From Bursaphelenchus xylophilus (Eukaryota > Nematoda > Chromadorea > Rhabditida > Aphelenchoididae), in the NCBI GenBank assembly GCA_904066235.2, contig CAJFCV020000002.1, forward strand, positions 2,790,001-2,854,000: 64,000 nucleotides of DNA, written 5' to 3'. Positions 9,570 through 19,583 of this stretch are shown here, piece by piece. How positions within the stretch are numbered: position 1 is the first letter of the stretch; every line of letters starts with the position of its first letter. Position numbers and translations under genes: made by a program. The notes beneath the pieces are model-generated. The model was not told the DNA's origin. It ran no database searches and saw only the letters and a list, made by a program, of their open reading frames with translations.

Positions 9570-11015
9570 CAGTGACCGAATTAATCCAGTCTCAAAAGAT
9601 CTACCATTTTGCATCCGGGAGGTATCAAAAAATGTGGCAAAAAGCCTCCCCCTCGAACTAAAAAATCTCATTTTTCAAGGGTGCGGCTTTAAATCGAAGT
9701 TTTTTACTTGGATAGAGAGGTATTTGGAGGTATTTTGCTATATTTTTTGGTACTTCCCGGATACCAAATGGTATGTTTTTTTGCCACTGGGCCAGTTCCG
9801 CCAGTGTTATTTTTCACAGCAAAAGTAAAACAGAGATTCGTCGTATTTTATCAAAAAAAATCTCAAAACTCGCCCGTTCATAAACCCCGCTAGCCCCAAA
9901 AACGTTCCCCCCTCCTCATTACGCTTGTTTTCGGCTCGATATTACAACAAGAAGTGCGCTTAATACCCGTGCGGATGCCATTAAAACAATTTGCGCGCTG
10001 GATTTATTCCCGATATTGCGCAATTCATTTCGCGCAATCGGGCCTTCAACCTTAATGAGGCCAAAAATTGGGCGATTAATCATAAGTCCAAAGCGCTAAA
10101 TTTTCGAGTTCATGTCAAATGAATAACATTTTTGGAGGATGGACTTGGAAGAGGGCGTATTTTACACTTACTTACTTGTTTTCAGAGGGAAATTTGACGT
10201 CAAGCGCGATGAGATTTTCTCGTCTTCTGTTCTCTTCGACGCGGAAATTGAGTTGAAACGGAACCCTGAAAAAACAAACAGCGAAATTGGACAATTTGAT
10301 TAATTGTGAACAAATTGCAAACGATAGAATTATTTAATTTTATACACGACCGTTCGCAAAGTCGCTCGAGTGATTGGGAATTTTGAAAAGGTCCGGGACC
10401 CAACGTTTTTGGAGCTGGGCCGAGGAATTTCACGAGCCTCTTGGGCCGGCCCCATTCTCAGAAAATGTTGGCGACTTTACTGAAACCGCCAATTCTTTCC
10501 CACGAATTTGCATAAAATCAAAGGACAAAGTCTTCATCAGATCAATTTCCCCTATTCTCAGAAGTCGGTTTTTCTCGCTCCTCTTGAGCGGTTGTATTTT
10601 GTATTCCTGTGTCCGGCCAATAAACTCTATCGTTCCCTATTGTGTCTACTTTCGTTATATGGGGGCTCAGCCGAATATATATATTTCGTTTTATGGGGGC
10701 TCAGCCGACTAAAAATTTCTTGAGTCGGATTGAATAAATCCTTGAAAAAATGGTAATTGAAGGTGGAGACTGTTGGATATTTCTTACCAAGAACGGAGCA
10801 CGGCGGACATCTCGGTGTAACTTAAGCAAATAAAAAAACAATAAAATCAAAATTAAAATTTTCAAACGGGACGAGCCGGGCCAATTTTTTCGGGCCGGCC
10901 CGAAGGAAGCCCCATCAGCCATATCTTGTGGAATTTTCTTGTTTTTTGCATTGCACCCTGACTTTTTTTGCACAGTGAAAACGCCAAAATTCAGCCGCCG
11001 GCTCTCCAAACGGAC
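9570..11015. other. Intergenic DNA with small repeat fragments
   Basis: No supported gene. A GC-richer segment lies at about 9890-10100, and hAT-like GGGCCGGCCC words occur near 10415-10455 and 10865-10915. A short direct repeat of TATGGGGGCTCAGCCGA occurs near 10658 and 10693. A copy of a motif also present at 36300-36500 (AATGTGGCAAAAAGCCTCCC-like) is found at about 9600-9760 and marks a dispersed repeat. Confidence 0.35.
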
Positions 11016-11018
11016 TAT

Positions 11019-11163
11019 CCAGTCTGTCGGGAAAATAATGAGTCCTCTGTCGCATCCAAGAAAGCATCGCCGCGGCGAAAAAATGAACTGTCAAATTGAT
11101 TTTTATTTCAGCGACCCGATCGGCCCAGCGACATTGGCCTCATTATTTTCTCGACAGACTGGT
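11019..11163. mobile_element. MITE, type A core (GAGCAC/GTCGCATCG)
   Basis: Left end CAGTCTGTCGGGAAAATAAT followed by a diverged GAGTCCTCTGTCGCATCC, right end CTCATTATTTTCTCGACAGAC. The type A core with TTTCAGCGACCCGATCGGC is clear. No coding capacity. Confidence 0.85.
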
Positions 11164-11810
11164 GGTAAGATAAAACTAATTAAAAATAAATTATTTTTTT
11201 TGTTGTAAAAAGGTTTAGGGGCACAATATTTGTAATTCTTCCCTTTTGCCCAAAAGCCCAACCCACCAAAAAAACTCTTCATATAATAAATACCATCAAG
11301 CCCTGGTTTCGACGGTTTGGAAGTGTAATATAATGTTAGGAAAATAATATAATATCTCAATCCTTGGGAGACGTTTTTTGCGCCTCCCCAAACTCCTCAA
11401 CGCACCCTCATCAGATATCCATTCGCGCTGCTCGTCGTATCAAAAATTCAATTTCATTGACAAGACCAAAGATATTCCCCTTTCCCCAAAATATTTTCGG
11501 ACTATACAAAAAGTTTTTTTTCGCTGCAAAGACGGCCTTGTGCGCAACATGAAGTCTTTTTAAGAAGTTTGCGAAATTTGCATATCGCCTCGGGGGAATT
11601 GAGTGGATAAAGGGGATAAGGGACGCGCGGCAACGGATATTGAGGTCATTCGCGGAGGGAGATAAAGGAATATGAAAATGTGTGTCAAATTTGAATAAAA
11701 TGTCATGAACAAAACGAGATGGAAAAAATCAAAAAAACAAAAAAAAAAAAAAAATTAAATAAAAAAAAAAAATTTAAATTTAAAGGTGATAGTCGAAGCC
11801 TCAATCTATT

Positions 11811-11930
11811 TGAAAATAATGAGCACAATGCCGCTATGATAATCGCTGATTTCATTTTGCCGCGACACAACTCATTTTCAATGCAATTTTCGATGCGACA
11901 GAGTGCTCCTTATTTTCCCGACAGCCTGTT
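11811..11930. mobile_element. MITE, type A, inverted core
   Basis: The left end has lost its first bases (AAAATAATGAGCACAATG), the core reads in the opposite sense to most copies, with TTTTCGATGCGACAGAGTGC near the right, and the right end is TTATTTTCCCGACAGCCTG. Confidence 0.75.
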
Positions 11931-12014
11931 AAAAAACAACTTGAAAGGTCACAAAGGTTACATGTGGGTCAAACAGCATTGCCGGGGCAGCCGGAATACT
12001 CTTTGCCGTCAATA

Positions 12015-13330
12015 GAATACGCAAAACGCGGAGAGCGGTTAGAGACAAAAAATCTGTTTTTTGCCGTATCTTTGGCAGTTTTGCATAGAAAAATTTGATT
12101 TTTTGTAGAGACCCCATACTTTATGGTAGAAATCAAACACATGCAAAAACTGTCAGCCGAGGCAAAGAGGACGGTGAGATTTGAGGATTATTTTTGTCAA
12201 AATCTGTACAAAGAATTTGTAGGAGTCGAAAAGATTTGTTCGTTATGGAAAGTTTCGTTGTACGGAGCTTCATTTTAGCATATAAGTTGCTGAAAAAACA
12301 TTTGCAATCATTTTTTATACTAATCCTATATTGCCCGAATTTCTGGAAAGACTAGTTTCAGGTGCCATATATTGATAATTTCCCAAAAAATCGATTAAAA
12401 AAATCTGGATTGTATGCAACACCCCCAAAACAACACAATATATGGCTGATTAAAGTTTTTTCTACGAAAAAAAACTTGGTTTGAAACGAAAAATCGAAAC
12501 AAATTTGGAAAGAAATCCGTCCACAAAAAGTCATGGCCGAAGGGGGAATCCGGGCACCGGAAGGCGGATTCATTGTGAATTTGGGGAATGGGTCGGCTTC
12601 GGAAAACAACATGAAAGAAAGCCATCTTTCATGGGCAACAATCCAATTTGGGAACATTGAAAGCATTATCAGAGAAAAACAGAAAATAATTGTAGGTAGT
12701 TACTATGGTAGGTCTTAGACCTCTGCATGATATCTTACATAAAAAAATGACAAAAGGAAGTGTCGAAATTGCGACACGCAGTTTTTATTTCTTTTTTGAC
12801 ACGTTAATTGTTGAAAATTCAACAATTTTAGCACGCGCTTTGCTAGGACCGCCGAGGAATTTATCATAGATTATTAGAGAGTAGGCAAAACGCGGAGGAC
12901 GGTTACAGAGAAAAATGCGGTTTGGCCATATATGCGACTAAATGGCCATCGCGCATCCGGCACAAAAAATGCATTTTCCCAGCGCAATTTTGTTTTTTTT
13001 GCACTACGTCGCGCGCGATTCCCATTTTTGCAGCGACAAATCAATTTGGGGAATACTTTTTTACCAACCTAAAACGACAAAACCATGAAAATTCCAACTT
13101 TTTGGCAGTTTTTCAAACATCCATTGCAGTCGTTGAAAAGCATAATGGGCGATTCAAAGCCACGACAAATCCACATTATTTTCCCGACAAAGTGATAAAA
13201 GGTCTCGTAAGCTGAAACCTTCAGGTGAAAAAAATCTGAGCGAGCCTCTATCCGGTCAAATGCAAATTCCAAAAAAAACTTTTTTCCCACCTTGTCCATT
13301 TTTGGGCATTTCCGTTTTGTGTTTTTTTCA
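12015..13330. repeat. Two partial copies of dispersed repeat family E plus a type B MITE end
   Basis: Segments at about 12015-12130 and 12885-13330 carry the family E landmark AACGCGGAGAGCGGTTAGAG and its variants, with following words for 'tttgccgtatctttggcag'. A truncated type B MITE (GGGCGATTCAAAGCC to the CCGACAAAGTGAT end) lies at about 13135-13197. The remaining sequence, including an ORF at 12533-12718, has no supporting gene evidence. Confidence 0.55.
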
Positions 13331-13616
13331 AAAATTGGCCTTCTCGTTGTGACCACGGATGGCGTGAAAACATATTCTCCAAAGCAACGGCCGAAAAGAA
13401 AGGGCGGAAACGGCCGGCTCTCACGCCATTCTCGCTGGACATTGACCACCCCAACCGATTCTATTCGGTGGGATTTTTTACGGTAGTAAGTGTAATATGA
13501 GAGTAAAGAAAGTATATAGTATTTATTTTATATAATACGTAAAGCAAGTATGTATGTATGATGCAAAAATTTGGCAATGTTGGAAAAAGCAAAAAAAATT
13601 TTGTTGTCTGAAATTG

Positions 13617-13768
13617 CATGTCGGAAAAATAATGCGGATTTGTCGCAGTAAAAGGCATCGCCTCGTCGCAACCGCGAACCAAATCTCCAGCCGCAGCTGG
13701 CCGTTCCAAAGCGATCATGGGCGATTCCAAAGCGTGGCCAATCCACATTGTTTTCCCGACAGATTGAT
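13617..13768. mobile_element. MITE, type B
   Basis: Begins GCATGTCGGAAAAATAATGC and ends CATTGTTTTCCCGACAGATTG, with the type B words CTCGTCGCAACCGCG and GGGCGATTCC. About 152 bp. Confidence 0.8.
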
Positions 13769-14439
13769 AAATATTTCAGGGACTTACACGTGTTTTGTTA
13801 TTATGCTCACAAAATATCGGCGAGATGCAAATTACAAGGGCGCCCTGTGCGGTATCATTTGCGCAACATAGGCCCATTTGGCCCAAGTAAACAAAAAAGA
13901 CGCGTTCCCATAGAACGCACCCCAAAAAAGATAAGATTATTTTCCCAACGATGGTGATAAAAATAGATATATAAAACAGGGAAAAGAAGGAGGAATTCAG
14001 TACAAGAGAAAGATACGAGGTTGCGTTGTGCCAGCCTTCAGCCGAGAAAGCGTCGTTGACTTATGCGCCAGAAATAGCCTTGCTTTTTCGGTTTATGTTC
14101 TATATTTAATGACCAATTGAATTGTATGTGTGCGTGTACAATCTCGGCGGCTTTGTAGAGGCACCGCACGTCAAAACAATTCTTTCAGAAAATTGAAAAA
14201 AAAACAAGGAATCTCGGATCATTGATTTTTTGCCAAGTGCCACAGAATTATTGAGCTTGAAAAATTATTTTCCTCTTCGAAAAAACATTTTTCTCGAAAT
14301 TCTCTGAGAAAGTTTTCTTTTGTGACTCGATAATTCAGCGACATTTCGTCAAAAATCAATGGTCCGAGGTTCCTTGTTTTTTCACTTTTTCTTTGACGTG
14401 CACCGTAAGACATCCCGTCTTATGACTTATACGACGACG

Positions 14440-14810
14440 TTATACTCTTTTGAATTTGTGAAAAATTTTTATATCGTATAACGTGTCACACCTTATTTTT
14501 TCATTTTGCTTATTTTTTTTAATTTAAAAAATGTCATCGTATAACATGGTACACCTTATTTTTCTTATTTTGAAAAATTTTTTCATCGTATAACATGTCA
14601 CACCTTATTTTTCCTTTTTAAAAAAACATTTTTCATCGTATAACATGTCGCACCTGATTTTTCCATTTCGAAAAAAAATTTTCATCGTATAAAATGTCAC
14701 ACCTGATTTTTCCATTTTGAAAAAAATTTTCTTCGTATAACATGTCACACCTGATTTTTCCATTTTGAAAAAAAATTTTCATCGTATAAAATGTCACACT
14801 CCATTTTTTA
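14440..14810. repeat. Tandem repeat, about 50-bp unit with CATCGTATAACATGTCACAC
   Basis: Seven copies of a unit beginning near CATCGTATAACATGTCACAC and continuing with TTATTTTTCC and a run of A start near 14473, 14535, 14584, 14634, 14684, 14731 and 14781, about 48-62 bp apart. The later copies are the most alike, which suggests recent expansion at that end. The same core word occurs three times in an intron near 37090-37190. Confidence 0.85.
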
Positions 14811-14814
14811 ATCT

Positions 14815-16040
14815 CAAGCGGACAGGTGAAATCTGCGATTCAACTGGAGCGCTCCGAGGTATCGTAATAACCCGAGGGCGTTACTAACGGTGGAGAATAC
14901 ACTCGTAATGATGAAAAATTCGGGACCGGCTCTCGTCTTCGTAAAGGGTTGCCGAAAGCGCTTAGCAACTGTCTAAGAACGTCCTCGGACAGGAGATCCG
15001 ACCGTATCTACACTGCAATTTCTCCACACTTATCTTACAATAATCAAGAGGAGAAGGATACGACAGAAAGTCCGTAAGTATTATAATTTACGATATCTAA
15101 AACGGAGAAGGCCAGCTATGACTTGCGGCCCCAGGTTCAAGAATGACATTACTAGGTCAGAAAACCCAGGCTGGCCAATGATTGACCGCGCCGTCGTAGT
15201 GGCCGGAGTCATCTCCTCATCAATGGTAAGAGCATTCTTGGGGATCTTGTTCAAATACGGTCAAGAATGGAGCGTACAATCATCGGCACTCGGCGCATCG
15301 TAGGAAAAAACGCCATGTCCTACCGCACTCAATTGAGGAACGTAAAGTAAGTGGGAAGTTGAACCGCAGCAACGTGAACCACGCCTGGAACGACACGGGA
15401 CACGAATGGCCTATCCAAGGATGATCGAAACATCCCGCCCCGAAGAATGGAAACGGTGGCCGACTTAAGCCACTACTTTGGACCGGGCAGGAAACAGCGC
15501 TTCAACATCGACTACACGGAACAGTTATCGCGCATGTCTCCTCATTTTGCGTTGTTGAAATCATTAAGAGAAATGAGCGTTGGGGAGGAAACGCTTCCCA
15601 GTACTCGTGGAGGCCACAGTGCCTATAGTGAACTCTTACTGGAAACGTAATTATCCACATATTGACGCCGCGATAACGCGAGCTATAGTCACCGACGCCT
15701 CGGTGACTATAGCGGGGTCCCAATAACCATTCCAGATTTGGGAGCCATCACTTACCTCGGGAAATGAGGTGAGAGTATCAGACGGGACGTCCGATTGCGA
15801 TATACCCGTAAGTTTATCGTGTGATACAAGGGCGCAACGCAATATTTAATCAATGAGGTATGCATGTATTCGATGTGTCGAGTGACTGGGTTAGACATAA
15901 AAAGTCACTTTTCTGTAAAGCATAGTCAGCCCATGGTGGTACCCACAACACAGGAAAATGGAAGTGCAGCTCGGCGAGCTTGAGACGTCCGGCGTATGGT
16001 CGATAAATACTCATCACTCTCTCGGAGTTCAAAGTTGACT
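14815..16040 (+). pseudogene. Decayed RTE-type non-LTR retrotransposon tail
   Basis: This 1.2-kb block is clearly GC-richer than its surroundings and has broken reading frames. At 15267-15350 the plus strand encodes MERTIIGTRRIVGKNAM followed by RTQLRNVK, which resembles the MER-LLGI-RRDR-RN segment found near the C-terminus of RTE-clade reverse transcriptases. A shifted frame a little downstream gives RPEEWKRW, like the segment that normally follows. The frame is then lost. The block ends in an AT-rich simple repeat (16050-16180), as retrotransposon 3' ends often do. The rest could not be aligned by eye, so the assignment rests mainly on the MER segment. Confidence 0.45.
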
Positions 16041-16049
16041 CACAGGCAT

Positions 16050-16180
16050 CGTATAGAGTAAATATAATAAATATTATAATAGTGTGTGTTATATTGTATT
16101 AGATATATTAATGTCTAATGTCTATTAATGTCTAATATATTAATGTCTAATGTCTAATGTATTAGATAATATTACAAGCT
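16050..16180. repeat. Simple repeat of TAATGTCTAATGT words
   Basis: Repeats of TTAATGTCTAA/TGTCTAATGT form an AT-rich low-complexity tract immediately after the retrotransposon-like block. Confidence 0.75.
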
Positions 16181-16669
16181 ACAAGCCGACTGTTTGTTGA
16201 ATATTTCTCGGTTGCGCCTCAAATCGATATGTGGCCTATGCGCGACGAGTGCGGAAACTTCAAAGACGGTGTGGGCGTCGCACTTGGGATCGACATACGA
16301 CAAATATTGCATGATGGTCCCGTTCTCTGCCCCCTTACTGGTTCAACAGCATGTGAATGCAGCGGGAATGCAAATATGGAAATTGAATCCGTATAAAATG
16401 GCCGAAGCGGTAAGCTGCGACATCATAAACCTCTTCAATTGGCAGTCGGTTTTTTTATTCTTATTATAAACCCGCAAAAAATTCTTGACGCCTTTTCGCA
16501 TGGATTGTGCAGTTTTATCTAGCGACGAAACGTTCGATTTCCTTTCTCAAAATCAGCACTCCGCGCAACGTGGTCGGCGTACACCGTGAATTTTACTTGT
16601 CGCCTTGCGGCAAGAATTTTGCCGCGGTTACAGCGCAAACATGTCAAAACTTTGTGGCCCGCCTAATAT

Positions 16670-16827
16670 CAGTCTGTCGGGAAAATAACATGCTCAACGT
16701 CGCTCCACCGATCGTGTTGGTGAGGTGAAAAGCAATTTCATTTTTCCGCGACACCATTCATTTTCTGGGCGGTGCAATCTTCGATTCTTATACTGCCCAT
16801 TATTTTCCCGACAGACTAATATTTTTT
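16670..16827. mobile_element. MITE, type A, in the presumed promoter of the SRR gene
   Basis: Left end CAGTCTGTCGGGAAAATAAC, right end CCATTATTTTCCCGACAGAC, with inverted type A core (CTCAACGTCGCT, TTTTTCCGCGACACC). It ends about 40 bp before the probable trans-splice acceptor of the next gene, so it lies where promoter or outron sequence is expected. Confidence 0.85.
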
Positions 16828-16866
16828 CCCCGAGTTTTTTTCTCTACTGCACAGAAAATTTCATTT

Positions 16867-16868
16867 AG
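16867..16868 (+). promoter_or_regulatory. Probable trans-splice acceptor of the SRR gene
   Basis: TTTCATTTAG ends four bases before the ATG at 16873 with no upstream coding exon visible. Confidence 0.45.
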
Positions 16869-16872
16869 GAAA

Positions 16873-19226
16873 ATGGCCGATGATCACTACATCCCTACGG
16901 AAAGCCAAATAAAACTGGCGACACATCGAACACGATTTTTAATGCACACTCTGTGCTTCACCGGACTAATGTACAAGTACAAAGTGGTTGAGGGAAACGA
17001 GAGGGTGTTGAGGATGATCAGAGCAATATTCTTGATCAATCTGGGTAAGTCGATAAAACTATGCGTTTGTTGAGATTTTCCGGCGCACGGGGGAGTACTA
17101 CACATACCTCAAGTGCAACGCTTATATTTTGATGAAATTGGCATAAATTCAGAATGTTTTTACGGCCCATGCGCGGCTGTTTTTTGCGGATTTTGGCATG
17201 TAAATTTATACCTATTGCTACCGTAGAGGGTAATTTTTCCACCAAAGATCACTTTAATCATTCTCGTTTTCTTCTCTCACCGCTCTTCGCATTTCGCGTA
17301 TTCTTTCGGCCGCAAAAATTGTACGATATCTCGGCTACACATGCATAGGTTGGGTTAAAAATTTCAAGAATTGATATGTGCTCTATGACCGACGTATGCG
17401 CAAAATATAAAACGAATATGACCCTCGCGTTGGGGCAATTTACGTTGGTAGCGGAACTACTCAAAAAACGCTATTTCCAAAAAAATCTAAATTTCTTTAA
17501 AGTTTAGTTGGAATCCAGATGCTCTACAGTATCTATTACGTTTTCGGAGTTGGCGGCTCCCATCGTGAACGCTCAGTCGTGGTGCTATGTTGGCTTTTTC
17601 AATCATTCATGTCAATGGTAAGCCTAAAATTTTCACGACGCGGAGATGTGTAACCGTATTTTACAAGCAATTATTCGCCTTCAGTGTCTCCTGGTTTGGT
17701 GGCAATACAAAGGCCGGACCCGTTTTCTGATCCGAATCCTGCCTTGGGAGGCGCTGAAGCAGAGCCGGCTTCAGACTAGAAAGATCGGCTTCTTCGGAAT
17801 CATGGTCGTGATGGTGGTGGTGTCCGTGGTGTCGTTTGTGATGAACGCCGTGAACCCGAAGAACGCGGTGTTTGACCGGAGGGTCTTGAGTGTAAGTTTC
17901 AAGTCTTGACGGGTCGAAAGTGCTGTAAAAACAAGGAGCAATTTGAGTGCGATTTTCTCGGTGGTGATATGATTTTTGATGCGACAGAGTCCTCATTATT
18001 TTTCCGACAGACTGATTCTGTCTCCCATAAAACGGAACCTGCATATAGCGGAAAATTTCCAGGGTCTCAATACCCAATAATAGGCCAAAGTTAGTCTACG
18101 TATATCGACGTTATGACAGAACAACAAAAAGCTTTTTTGGTACCTTTCAATTCGTAACATAAAGTTGACTGTTTTTTCGATCTAGCTTCTAGAAAATAAA
18201 TAAAATTTTTTAGCCTTTCTACGGCTGGGAGCGTACGATCAATTATGCGATAGTCATGTACGCCTTCTTCGTCTGGTCAGCCGTGTTTACCATGTATTCT
18301 GTGCTTCTTCTGGTCATCCACGAAGAGGTCGTGTTGTTGAATCAGGCTGTGGAAAAGGTAATATTTCAAAGCACACATACGCATAGTGGTGGGCCCGGAA
18401 ATTCCACAAGCCCGGCTCTCTAGCCATGTTTGTTAGAGGGTGTTTCAAGAAATCTGGAGGCGAGTAATCGCTGATTTTTTGTGTCTAGTGTACAGTCTTA
18501 AGCTTGTGACCTATAGCCTACAAAATCGGCGATTACTCCCTCCACATTCCTTAAAAAACTTTGACTGAAATCAATTGCAATATGCAGATTGGAAGCCCCG
18601 AATTTGACAAAATGACTCTCACCGAGCAGCTTCTACAGCTCCATGAGCGACACGCTTCCCTTTGCTTCGCTCTCCAGCAGACCGACCAGACCTTTGAAGT
18701 GTACAATTTCGTCATGTTCACCACCAACATCCCTACTACAATATTTGCGCTATTGTCGTGTTACGATGCGATCATGAGCTCGCAAACGATCGATATGATA
18801 ATCCTGCTGCCTGAGCTGGTTTTCTGCATCATTGAGATCTTGGGGCTCACCATGGTCCCAGCCAAAATTACGGCTACAGTAAGTGGAATTGAGGGTCTAA
18901 AAATTTCTTGACTCCCTTTTCAGCTCGAAACCACCGAGCGTTTGCTCTACAACAACCGAAATCTGTGGAAGAAGTACGATCCGGACGTTCATATCATAGT
19001 GAACACATTTGTCAAGCAGAACCGTCAACCCGGCCTGGGAATGTCCGTATGGGGATTCGCGATCGTCACCAAGTCGCTGGTTTTGACTACAGCGTCACTG
19101 GTCATCACCTACATGACATTGTTATTGCAGATGAGCCAATCGCCCGGAGAGACCGGCGCGATCTTCCAAAAGCTGTTGAACAGTAGCAATAACGTCGATG
19201 AAGTTGGTGGAAATTTTACTGTATAA
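16873..19226 (+). CDS. SRR / gustatory-receptor-type 7TM chemoreceptor
   Basis: Six exons, 16873-17044, 17508-17617, 17685-17891, 18214-18357, 18588-18878 and 18924-19226, join without frame breaks to a 408-aa protein. The first intron is phase 1 (the joined codon is G|TT) and the other four are phase 0. Hydrophobic segments are spread through exons 2 to 6. The end of the last helix, TYMTLLLQ, matches the TYxxxLLQ signature of the insect gustatory receptor superfamily, which in nematodes includes the SRR and GUR/LITE-1 groups. The usual partner would be an unknown ligand or stimulus at the sensory-neuron membrane. Intron 4 contains a hairpin repeat and intron 3 a truncated MITE. SRR versus GUR assignment is inference from general pattern. 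A poly(A) signal follows at 19338. Confidence 0.75.
17095..17470. repeat. Dispersed repeat family E copy in SRR intron 1
   Basis: Begins near GTACTACACATACCTCAAGT, a diverged version of the family E end. It includes the landmarks for the 'gtactctctcggccgcaaa' block (here ATTCTTTCGGCCGCAAAAAT) and TTGATATGTGCTCTATGAC. It fills most of the first intron. Confidence 0.6.
18433..18560. repeat. Hairpin repeat in SRR intron 4
   Basis: GGCGAGTAATCGCTGATTTT on the left is matched inverted by AAAATCGGCGATTACTCC on the right, with outer arms related to GGGTGTTTCAAGAAA. A similar end (CAGGGTGTTTCAAGAAATTC followed by GTAATCGTCGATTT) occurs at 25168, so this is a dispersed inverted-repeat element of about 125 bp. 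Confidence 0.65.
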
Positions 19227-19337
19227 AGACGGGCTGCAGTCCAAATTTGATTAGATTGGCCGGTTGTTCACTGTGTGATTATTTATTATATATATTTTTG
19301 CACTATAATTGTATTGACCTTGTAAAAAATGGAAGCA

Positions 19338-19343
19338 AATAAA
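19338..19343 (+). terminator. Polyadenylation signal AATAAA of the SRR gene
   Basis: AATAAA lies 112 nt after the stop codon at 19226 in AT-rich DNA, a normal place for 3' end formation. Confidence 0.6.
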
Positions 19344-19429
19344 CCTATTTTTTGCATTATAAACACATATGTATTTACTATTAGATTAAAGACCTGCACG
19401 AGTGTCCAGATCTCTCACTTGGTCGCCTC

Positions 19430-19507
19430 GAACCACCGTTGCAGTCTTGAAAAGCGATGATGGGCGATTCCAAGGCCAACAAACCCACATTATTTTCCCG
19501 ACAAATT
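19430..19507. mobile_element. Truncated MITE, type B right half
   Basis: Contains GATGATGGGCGATTCCAAGG and the end CACATTATTTTCCCGACAAA. It lies between the SRR poly(A) signal and the convergent Srsx gene. Confidence 0.7.
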
Positions 19508-19583
19508 ATAAATCGAGTTGAACTTAAAATTCTATATTTTGCAAAACTCTTGATGGACATTAAAACACAATCGGTTTTCAATT

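Noticed and set aside
14870..15110. Considered as an rRNA fragment because of its GC content and lack of an ORF
   Set aside because: No recognisable rRNA core sequence; the adjoining MER-I-GTRR segment favours a retrotransposon relic.
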